Made by a program: the position numbers and the translations under genes
The notes under the pieces: model-generated
What the model was told of the DNA's origin: nothing
Database searches by the model: none
What the model saw: the letters and a program-made list of their open reading frames with translations, nothing else
Assembly (NCBI GenBank): GCA_964528575.1
Contig: CAZGTQ010000465.1
Span: 1 to 39,583 of the forward strand
Origin: CAZGTQ01 sp964528575
GTDB taxonomy: Bacteria; Planctomycetota; UBA1135; GCA-002686595
DNA length: 39,583 bases
Direction of reading: 5' to 3'
Shown here: in pieces, positions 34,217 to 39,583 of the stretch
Position numbering within the stretch: the first letter of the stretch is position 1
How the letters are laid out: each line of letters opens with the position of its first letter

Positions 34217-34792
34217 TCACCGGGCGAGCGCCGCCGCCGCTCCCGAGCAGCGCGCCTCGTAGAACGCGCGCAGGTGGTCGAGCAGGTCGGCGTCGCGCCG
34301 CAGCGAGATGCCGTACTGCGCGAGCTCCTGCGCAGCTTCGTCGAAGCTCCAGCCGCAGTGCTTCATGCGGTACGCGGCGAGCACCGCGCTCGAGCGCCGG
34401 TCGCCCGCGGCGCAGTGGAACAGGAGCGGCCGGCGCGAACGATCCGCGACGAACGCCGCCGCTTCCTCGAGCGCATCGAAGGGCGCAGTGCCGTGTCCGT
34501 TCATCGGGATCGCGCGGCAAACGATGCCGTGGTCGGCAAGGATTACCTCCTCGACCGACCTGCGGCGATCTCCCTCGGGGAGCGCGTTGAGCCGCAGGAC
34601 CGTGCGGATCCCGTGCTCGCGGACGACGCGCTCGTAGGGCCAACGCTCCATCTGTCCGGAGCGATAGAGGCCCGGCTCGACCTGCGCGAAGCGCTTCGGG
34701 AGCACGTGCCAGCGCGTCTCTTTGATCGCGACGACGACGGCGAGGGCGAGGAGGACGAGGACGATCGAGCGGGCGCGCCTGCGGGAGAGCAT
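34217..34792 (-). CDS. Membrane-anchored dual-specificity/tyrosine phosphatase
   Basis: 191 residues from ATG 34792. An N-terminal helix (~9-24) anchors the protein. The domain follows the prokaryotic DSP pattern: VEPGLYRSGQMERWPYERVVREHG, IRTVLRLNAL, and the P-loop FHCAAGDRRSS with nucleophile Cys127 and Arg133 (C-X5-R), followed by an Ala-rich helix. A general-acid Asp is not obvious. The substrate may be a phospholipid, sugar phosphate or protein; the domain resembles phosphatases often found beside envelope genes. It faces convergently into the sigma-54 regulator gene, with 10 bases between stops, and diverges from the glycosyltransferase gene. Confidence 0.88.
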   Translation of the reverse strand: MLSRRRARSIVLVLLALAVVVAIKETRWHVLPKRFAQVEPGLYRSGQMERWPYERVVREHGIRTVLRLNALPEGDRRRSVEEVILADHGIVCRAIPMNGHGTAPFDALEEAAAFVADRSRRPLLFHCAAGDRRSSAVLAAYRMKHCGWSFDEAAQELAQYGISLRRDADLLDHLRAFYEARCSGAAAALAR

Positions 34793-34841
34793 GGCGCGCG
34801 CTCAGCACGAACCGGGCCGCATCGCTCGCTACGAAGAGAGC

Positions 34842-35660
34842 ATGGCACGGGTCGTGCGAGGACGAGCCGCACGACCCATGGAACGCGCGCGTGCGAGGCT
34901 TGGCGGAGAGACGGCGGTCGTCGAGCCGGTTGGCTCGCTCGAGCTGACCGTCGTCGCGCCGGTGCACGACGAGGAGCAGAACCTCGTCGCGCTGCACGCG
35001 CAGGTGCGCGACGCCCTCGCCGGGCTGCGGTGGGAGCTCGTGCTCGTCGACGACGGGAGCCGCGACCGGTCCGCTGCGGCGATCCGTGCCCTCGAGCGCG
35101 AGGACTCGCGCGTGCGCGGGATCCGGTTCCGCGCGAACCGGGGGCAGACCGCGGCGACGTGCGCGGGGATCCGCGCCGCCCGCGCGCCGCTCGTCGCGAC
35201 GATGGACGCCGACCTGCAGAACGACCCCGCCGACTTGCGCGCGATGCTCGCGGCGCTCGACGGCCACGACGCGGTCGTCGGCTACCGGATCCAGCGGCAC
35301 GACTCGTGGCTGCGCCGCATCAGCTCGCGCATCGCCAATGGCATTCGCAACCGCGTCACGGGCGACCACGTCCGCGACACCGGCTGCGCGCTCAAGCTGT
35401 TCCGCACGGAGGCGATCCGCTCGATCCCGCTGTTCGAGGGCATGCACCGCTTCCTCCCGACGCTGCTGCGCATGCACGGTTACCGCGTCCTCGAGCACCC
35501 GGTGTCGCACCATCCGCGGGTCGCCGGCCGCAGCAAGTACGGCATGCGCAACCGTGTCTGGCGCGCCTTCCTCGACCTGCTCGCGGTGCGCTGGATGCGC
35601 TGGCGGCTGATCCGCTACGAGCTCGCCGACGAGCGCGTGCGAGAGAGCCGCTCCGCGTGA
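34842..35660 (+). CDS. GT2 polyprenyl-phosphate glycosyltransferase (ArnC/DPM1-like)
   Basis: 272 residues from ATG 34842. Other in-frame ATGs are at 34791, which overlaps the divergent phosphatase start, and at 34878. The GT-A core is complete: LTVVAPVHDEEQNLVAL, LVLVDDGSRDRS, RANRGQTAATCAGIRAAR, ATMDADLQNDPADL and RDTGCALKLFRTEAI. The end (RVAGRSKYGMRNRVWRAFLDLLAVRWM) is typical of DPM1/ArnC-type enzymes that move a sugar from a nucleotide donor to polyprenyl phosphate. Unlike ArnC/GtrB there are no C-terminal membrane helices. A GTGA overlap links it to the LAB_N membrane gene, and the GT39 gene downstream would use its lipid-linked sugar. Confidence 0.9.
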   Translation: MARVVRGRAARPMERARARLGGETAVVEPVGSLELTVVAPVHDEEQNLVALHAQVRDALAGLRWELVLVDDGSRDRSAAAIRALEREDSRVRGIRFRANRGQTAATCAGIRAARAPLVATMDADLQNDPADLRAMLAALDGHDAVVGYRIQRHDSWLRRISSRIANGIRNRVTGDHVRDTGCALKLFRTEAIRSIPLFEGMHRFLPTLLRMHGYRVLEHPVSHHPRVAGRSKYGMRNRVWRAFLDLLAVRWMRWRLIRYELADERVRESRSA

Positions 35661-36352
35661 TCCTCTGGTCCGTCCTCGGCTGGGCCGGCAACGCGTCCTT
35701 CTTCAGCCGCTCCTTCGTCCAGTGGCTGGCGTCGGAGCGCGCCAAGAGCACGCGAACGCCGCTCGTGTTCTGGCACCTCTCGCTCGCCGGCACGCTCCTG
35801 CTCGGCCTGTACTCGGCGCACCGCGCCGAATGGATCCTCCTGGTCGGCTACGTCGTGAACGGGCTCCTCTACGCGCGCAACCTGCGGCTCGCGTCGTCGA
35901 GCGGCGGCCGCCGCATCGCGCTGAGCGCCGCGCTGCCGCTCGCGGTCCTCGCCGCGGTGCTCCTTCTCGCGACGCAGGCACGCCCCGCTGCTGCCCCCGA
36001 CCAGGCGCCGGGCTGGATCCTCTGCGCCGCCGTCGGCCAGTCGCTCTGGAGCACGCGCTTCCTCGTCCAGTGGGTCCTCTCCGAGCGCGAGGGCCGCAGC
36101 CATCTCCCGCCGAGCTTCTGGTGGCTCAGCCTCGCGGGCAACGGGCCGCTGCTCGCGTACGCGATCCACCTGGGCGACCCGATCTTCGTCGCCGCCTACG
36201 TCCCCGGGCCGATCGTCCAGGTCCGCAACCTGATGCTCGCTAGTCGCGCGCGCGGAGCACGGCCAGGAGCGGAGCGCGGTCGTCCGTCTCCGCGGGCACC
36301 GCGAGAAGGCGCTCCCAGCGCGGCCCCGGCTCACGCTCTCCGTCGGCGATGA
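35657..36352 (+). CDS. Double LAB_N-domain membrane protein (paralog 1)
   Basis: 231 residues starting at GTG 35657. Two LAB_N repeats are visible: GWAGNASFFSRSFVQWLASE..FWHLSLAGTLLLGLYS and GQSLWSTRFLVQWVLSE..FWWLSLAGNGPLLAYAI..VQVRNLML. The domain is named from the N-terminus of lipid A disaccharide synthase fusions; I recall it as PQ-loop/SWEET-like, so a doubled copy may form a small transporter or flippase. The natural domain ends near 36240. The frame has no stop until 36352, so the last ~37 residues (Arg/Pro/Ala-rich) are read from the antisense of the GT39 gene, a 113-base convergent overlap. A close paralog lies at 37911. Confidence 0.88.
   Translation: MILWSVLGWAGNASFFSRSFVQWLASERAKSTRTPLVFWHLSLAGTLLLGLYSAHRAEWILLVGYVVNGLLYARNLRLASSSGGRRIALSAALPLAVLAAVLLLATQARPAAAPDQAPGWILCAAVGQSLWSTRFLVQWVLSEREGRSHLPPSFWWLSLAGNGPLLAYAIHLGDPIFVAAYVPGPIVQVRNLMLASRARGARPGAERGRPSPRAPREGAPSAAPAHALRRR
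36140..36180 (+). repeat. Direct repeat A, 41 bases identical to 38394-38434
   Basis: Part of the second LAB_N repeat (codons NGPLLAYAIHLGDP) is base-for-base the same in the two paralogs, inside a longer stretch of high similarity. Recombination between the copies would delete the GT39 gene. Confidence 0.9.
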
Positions 36353-37826
36353 CGAGCGCCCCGGCGGGGAGCTCCCGCGGACGTTCCACGAAGACGAGCT
36401 CGCGCCGCACGTACGCGAGCGTGTTGAACTCCGACCAGACGGAGACGTAGACCGGCTCGCCCGGCGGCAACGCGGCCTCGAGCAGCGCGGCCTGTTGGGC
36501 CAGGCCGTGGCGCTGCGCGAAGTCCGGCACGACCTGCGTCACGTGGACGAGGCGGCCGAGCGCGATCGCGGCGAGGCCCGCGAGCAAGGCCGTCGTCGGC
36601 CGACCGCGCGCGAAGACCAGGCCCAGGACGCCGGCGCCCGCCAGCGCGGCGAGCAGGGCGACTCCGAGCGTATCGAGCTCGACCTGTGCGAGCGGACGGA
36701 CGAGCGCGTGCACGATGCCCGCGGCGACGACGGCGAGCGCGAGCACGGCGCAGCCCCGGGCGAGGCCGCGCGCGAGTCCGCGCGCCCGGCGCGCGTCGGC
36801 GTCGGCGTCCCAGGCGCGGGCGATGCACGCGCCCGCGACCAGGCAGGCCCAGGGGACCAGCGGGTAGAGGTAGCGCGATGCGGCCCGCGGCGACACGAGG
36901 AAGAACGCCGTCGCCGCGACCAGCGCGGCGGTCGCGAGGCGGTGAACTTCGCTCGCGAGCAGCCGTTCGCGCTCCCGGCGCAGCGCATACGCCGCGACCA
37001 GCACCGCGCTCGCCGGGAGGAAGGCTGGAACGGCCCCCACCGCGAGCTGGACGCGCTCGGCGAGGTAGCCGGCGACGCCGCCGCCGCGCTCCCCACGCAG
37101 TTCGTCGGTCCAGGTCGACAGAAGGCCCGACGGGTCGTGGGACGCGAACAGCGCGCCGAGCCAGGCGAGCGGCAGCGCGAGACCGATGGCCCACACCAGC
37201 GGCGCGCGGCCGCCGACGAGCGGACGCAGCGACCCCCCGCTCGCCGCCAGCCCTCCGAGCGCCCCGAGCTGGAAGACGAGCGCCGGGGGCCCCTTCGTCG
37301 CGAGCGCGCCGCCGAGCGCGAGCCCGCCGAGCACGGCCGCGCGCAGCGAGCCCGCGCTCGCTCGCCAGCCGAGGTACACCGCGACGAACGCGAGGAACGC
37401 GAAGAGCGGCTCCACCTCCGCGATCGTGCCCTTCGCCATCACGCCGAGCGTCGTGAGGAAGAGCACCGCCGCGAGCGCGCCCTGTCTCGTCCCGCCATGC
37501 CGCGCGCCGACCAGCAGCACTGCGAGCGCCGTCGCGCACGTGGCGAAGAGCGAGGGCAGGCGCGCGATCGGCGGCGTGACCTCCCCGGCGAGCGCGCCGA
37601 ACCCGGCGATGCACCAGAACAGGAGCGGGGGCTTGGTCACGTACGGGCGGCCCCAGACCGTCGGCAAGAGGAAGTCGCCCGAGGCGAGCATCTCGCGCGC
37701 CACGATCGCGCGGCGGCCTTCCTCGTTCTTCAGCTCCGGCGGTCCGACTGCGGGCCCGTACAGGAGCGCCGCGAGCGCGACGACGAGCACGGCGGCGAGC
37801 GCGAGCGAGCGAGACGAGGACTGCAC
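36240..37826 (-). CDS. ArnT/PMT-like GT39 membrane glycosyltransferase
   Basis: 528 residues with about twelve hydrophobic segments. GTG 37826 is chosen as start because the first helix follows directly and a TACCCT element sits 9 bases upstream; the frame remains open further upstream without family likeness. The first periplasmic loop reads NEEGRRAIVAREMLASGDFL..PTVWGRPYVTKPPLLFW, the GT39 hallmark. The usual acidic D-E pair appears as E-E. The enzyme class transfers a sugar from polyprenyl phosphate to lipid A or proteins on the periplasmic side. It lies between two LAB_N paralogs on the opposite strand and next to a GT2 that could supply its donor. Its 3' end overlaps the LAB_N gene tail. 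Confidence 0.9.
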   Translation of the reverse strand: MQSSSRSLALAAVLVVALAALLYGPAVGPPELKNEEGRRAIVAREMLASGDFLLPTVWGRPYVTKPPLLFWCIAGFGALAGEVTPPIARLPSLFATCATALAVLLVGARHGGTRQGALAAVLFLTTLGVMAKGTIAEVEPLFAFLAFVAVYLGWRASAGSLRAAVLGGLALGGALATKGPPALVFQLGALGGLAASGGSLRPLVGGRAPLVWAIGLALPLAWLGALFASHDPSGLLSTWTDELRGERGGGVAGYLAERVQLAVGAVPAFLPASAVLVAAYALRRERERLLASEVHRLATAALVAATAFFLVSPRAASRYLYPLVPWACLVAGACIARAWDADADARRARGLARGLARGCAVLALAVVAAGIVHALVRPLAQVELDTLGVALLAALAGAGVLGLVFARGRPTTALLAGLAAIALGRLVHVTQVVPDFAQRHGLAQQAALLEAALPPGEPVYVSVWSEFNTLAYVRRELVFVERPRELPAGALVIADGEREPGPRWERLLAVPAETDDRAPLLAVLRARD

Positions 37827-37835
37827 GGCGGCGCC

Positions 37836-37841
37836 AGGGTA
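37836..37841 (-). promoter_or_regulatory. Putative -10 element (TACCCT) of the GT39 gene
   Basis: On the minus strand TACCCT ends 9 bases before the GTG at 37826; TTCACC lies 18 bases further upstream as a fair -35. It would give a leaderless transcript and supports the chosen GTG start. Confidence 0.4.
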
Positions 37842-37910
37842 CTCGCGCGCTTCGCGGAAGGTGAAAGGCCAGACGCGGGCTGGCATCATCCAGGGCAAGG
37901 TGCCCCTCAC

Positions 37911-38543
37911 GTGACTCTCTGGGACGTCGTCGGCTGGGTCGGCAACGCGTGCTACTTCACGCGTTTCCTGCTCCAGTGGCTCGCGTCGGAGCGCGCGGGG
38001 CAGACGCGCACGCCGCACGTCTTCTGGCATTTCTCGCTCGCCGGCGCACTGCTCATGAGCGCGTACTCGGTGCACCGCGAGCAATGGGTGATGCTCGCCG
38101 GCTACGGCATCAACGGGCTCCTGTACGGGCGCAACCTGTGGCTCGGGTTCGCGCGGCGGCGGCGGCGGCTCCGCGTGCGCACGGCGGCGGGGCTGGCCGC
38201 GCTCGCGGCGCTCGTGCTGTTCGCGGCGCAGGGCGAGCCGCGGAGCGGGCCGGAGCAGCCGCTCGGGTGGCTCGTGTGCGCGATCGTCGGGCAGTCGATC
38301 TGGAGCACGCGCTTCCTCGTGCAGTGGTTCCTGTCGGAGAAGCGCGGGCTCTCCTACCTGCCGCCGAGCTTCTGGTGGATCAGCCTCGCGGGAAACGGGC
38401 CGCTGCTCGCGTACGCGATCCACCTGGGCGACCCGGTCTACATCGCCGCGTTCGTGCCCGGGCCGCTCGTCCAGATCCGCAATCTCATGCTGACGCGGCG
38501 CGCGCCCGACGAGGCGACCGGCGGCGTAGCGCGCGGAGAATAG
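37911..38543 (+). CDS. Double LAB_N-domain membrane protein (paralog 2)
   Basis: 210 residues starting at GTG 37911. Same layout as paralog 1: GWVGNACYFTRFLLQWLASE..VFWHFSLAGALLMSAYS, a basic loop (FARRRRRLRVR), then GQSIWSTRFLVQWFLSEKRG..FWWISLAGNGPLLAYAI..VQIRNLML. It ends normally soon after the last domain, at TAG 38543. Both copies have the Q-W and W-S-L-A-G type motifs intact, so both are probably functional. It diverges from GT39 with ~84 bases between starts. Role inferred: movement of a lipid-linked sugar or lipid A precursor. Confidence 0.9.
   Translation: MTLWDVVGWVGNACYFTRFLLQWLASERAGQTRTPHVFWHFSLAGALLMSAYSVHREQWVMLAGYGINGLLYGRNLWLGFARRRRRLRVRTAAGLAALAALVLFAAQGEPRSGPEQPLGWLVCAIVGQSIWSTRFLVQWFLSEKRGLSYLPPSFWWISLAGNGPLLAYAIHLGDPVYIAAFVPGPLVQIRNLMLTRRAPDEATGGVARGE
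38394..38434 (+). repeat. Direct repeat B, 41 bases identical to 36140-36180
   Basis: Second copy of the LAB_N paralog identity block, 2254 bases downstream of the first and in the same orientation. Confidence 0.9.
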
Positions 38544-38589
38544 CGCGGCTCGCTCGAACCCGAGCAGCGTGTCGTGCCCTGCACGGGGC

Positions 38590-39324
38590 ATGAACCTCCG
38601 CAACTCTGCGGGCGCGGCGCTGCTCGCGCTCGCCTCGTGCACCGCGACCGTCGACCGCGGCCGGCTCCTCAGCGACTTCGAGCGCGCCCAGCTCGGGCCG
38701 TTCGGCGACGCGACCATCGAGGACATCCTGCGCATCGAGCCGGGGGCGAGCGGGCCGCTGCGCGTCGGCGTCGCGCCGCCGATCGAGGACGAGCGTGGCG
38801 CGCGGGGCCGACCGCGCTGGAGCGAACCGGAGCGCGCGCTCTTCGCGGCGTGGGCCGAGGAGCTGCGGGCGCGGGGCCTCTTGGCCGAGCTCCTCGTGCT
38901 CCCGGGGCTGTTCGTCGACGCGAGCCTGCCGCCGCGCGAGCAGATGCTCGCGATGCGCCGCGAGGCCGCGCGGCACGGCCTCGACGCGGTGCTCGTCGTC
39001 CAGTCGCTCGCGGACGTCGACACGGGCGTGAACGTGCTCGGCTTGCTCGACCTCACCGTCGTCGGCGCGTTCGTCGTGCCGGGGCACGACGCCGAGGCCG
39101 CGTGCGTGCTCGGCGCGTGCGTGCTCGACGTGCGCAACGAATACGTCTACGCGAGCGGCGTGGGCGAGGGCAGCGCGCGCGAGCGCGTCGCTTGGGCTCA
39201 CCTCGAGCCGGACGACGTGCTGGCCGAGGCCCGCCTGCGCGCGCTCGAAGCGCTCGTCGCGGCGGTCGCCGACCAGGTCACGGCACGCGCCGGGCGCGAC
39301 GCCGCGACGAAGGCCGCGCCGTAG
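38590..39324 (+). CDS. Lipoprotein of unknown function
   Basis: 244 residues from ATG 38590; an in-frame ATG at 38569 is less likely because the lipoprotein signal starts at 38590. LLALASC gives the lipobox (Cys ~17). The body shows alternating strands and helices: SGPLRVGVAPPIEDE, LFAAWAEELRARGLLAELLVLP, AARHGLDAVLVVQSLADVDTGVNVLGLLDLTVVGAFVVPGHD, CVLDVRNEYVYASGVGEG. The pattern (a predicted value-returning motif, a stretch LLDLTVVGAFVVPGHD, a report of a measured quantity) resembles lipoproteins annotated only as hypothetical. No enzyme motif is seen. It stands alone, 46 bases after the LAB_N stop. Confidence 0.78.
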   Translation: MNLRNSAGAALLALASCTATVDRGRLLSDFERAQLGPFGDATIEDILRIEPGASGPLRVGVAPPIEDERGARGRPRWSEPERALFAAWAEELRARGLLAELLVLPGLFVDASLPPREQMLAMRREAARHGLDAVLVVQSLADVDTGVNVLGLLDLTVVGAFVVPGHDAEAACVLGACVLDVRNEYVYASGVGEGSARERVAWAHLEPDDVLAEARLRALEALVAAVADQVTARAGRDAATKAAP

Positions 39325-39463
39325 CCGACCCGTCAGGCGCCGACCGTGCCCGACTGCACGCCGTCCGCCGGCGCGGCGCCGGCGCGCGTCACGAGCAGCA
39401 CGAGCGAGCGGATTCCCAAGGACGCCGATCGTACCTCGACGTCCACCGACGGGCGGCTTCGAG

Positions 39464-39469
39464 TACGCT
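39464..39469 (+). promoter_or_regulatory. Putative -10 element (TACGCT) before the formate-THF ligase gene
   Basis: TACGCT ends 8 bases before the ATG at 39478; no clear -35 is seen. The region 39325-39477 has no convincing gene; it also holds a 17-base near-palindrome at 39367-39383 (GCCGGCGC, one centre base, GCGCCGGC). Confidence 0.35.
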
Positions 39470-39477
39470 CCGCCGCC

Positions 39478-39583
39478 ATGCATCCGATCTCCGACGTCGC
39501 GGCGCGGCTCGGCGTGCCCGCCGGGCTGCTTCACCCGTTCGGCTCCTTCGTGGGCAAGGTCGACCTGGGCGTGCTCGCGCGGC
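39478..39583 (+). CDS. fhs: Formate-tetrahydrofolate ligase, N-terminal fragment (cut by window)
   Basis: Only 35 codons are inside the window: PISDVAARLGVPAGLLHPFG then SFVGKVDLGVL. This matches the N-terminus of formate-tetrahydrofolate ligase (P-I-x-x-I-A-x-x-L-G and a later G-K-V/A-K pattern), which makes 10-formyl-THF from formate, ATP and THF. The assignment rests on this short stretch, so it is tentative. Confidence 0.65.
   Translation, partial: MHPISDVAARLGVPAGLLHPFGSFVGKVDLGVLAR

Noticed and set aside
36240..39137. 965-codon minus-strand frame joining GT39 to sequence upstream
   Set aside because: The upstream part is antisense to the second LAB_N gene; the GT39 protein begins naturally at GTG 37826.
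39367..39383. GC-rich near-palindrome as a terminator
   Set aside because: It has a one-base centre and no T-run; such palindromes are expected in DNA of this composition.
39333..39479. 48-codon minus-strand open frame before the formate-THF ligase gene
   Set aside because: It has no ribosome site or recognisable domain, and its ATG overlaps the start of the opposite gene; kept as unproven.

Overview
The window is very GC-rich, densely packed DNA from one bacterial chromosome. The best guess for the host is a planctomycete-like bacterium, possibly myxobacterium-like. This rests on two large secreted proteins with beta-propeller/FG-GAP repeats and a C-terminal secretion-type domain that I associate with planctomycetes, a CRTAC1/UnbV protein, a RedB-like/hybrid-kinase pair and a type III polyketide lipid cluster. 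No rRNA, tRNA, CRISPR array, insertion sequence or phage gene was seen. Genes are mostly joined by 4-base ATGA/GTGA/TTGA stop-start overlaps, and no gene-free stretch exceeds about 240 bases.

Layout. (1) 1-6424, minus strand: a truncated membrane hybrid histidine kinase coupled to an anchored thioredoxin-like (RedB-like) protein, then a three-gene unit of DUF6624-type lipoprotein, exported phosphatase-like/methyltransferase fusion, and amino-acid permease. (2) 6516-10713, plus: magnesium transporter MgtE, an AmpG-like MFS permease, and a GNAT/carbon-nitrogen hydrolase fusion. (3) 10904-17384, plus: two secreted propeller-like proteins, then phosphoenolpyruvate carboxylase. (4) 17433-20022, plus: an NrtA/SsuA-like ABC importer. 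Its binding protein is interrupted by an in-frame TGA followed at once by a bSECIS-like hairpin, so it is a strong selenoprotein candidate. (5) 20207-22872, plus: a UnbV-like (CRTAC1) and UnbU-like (RnfD/NqrB-like) pair. (6) 22884-31295: a divergent lipid biosynthesis cluster. The minus-strand arm holds a YceI protein, a small lipoprotein, a UbiG-like methyltransferase, an ICMT-like membrane methyltransferase, a type III PKS and a PhnD-like protein. The plus-strand arm holds an MMPL/RND exporter and a FAD oxygenase. The enzyme set resembles the SrsA/SrsB/SrsC phenolic lipid pathway, with lipid carriers and an exporter added. (7) 31358-34206, plus: a histidine kinase and an NtrC-type sigma-54 regulator broken by an in-frame TAG. 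(8) 34217-38543: an anchored dual-specificity phosphatase, then a polyprenyl-phosphate sugar module (GT2, GT39/ArnT-like) with two paralogous double-LAB_N membrane proteins flanking the GT39. (9) 38590-39583: a lipoprotein of unknown function and the first codons of formate-tetrahydrofolate ligase.

The two strongest leads are the putative selenocysteine ABC binding protein and the type III PKS cluster with its own YceI and MMPL lipid-handling proteins. All family assignments come from reading motifs by eye; no database search was run.
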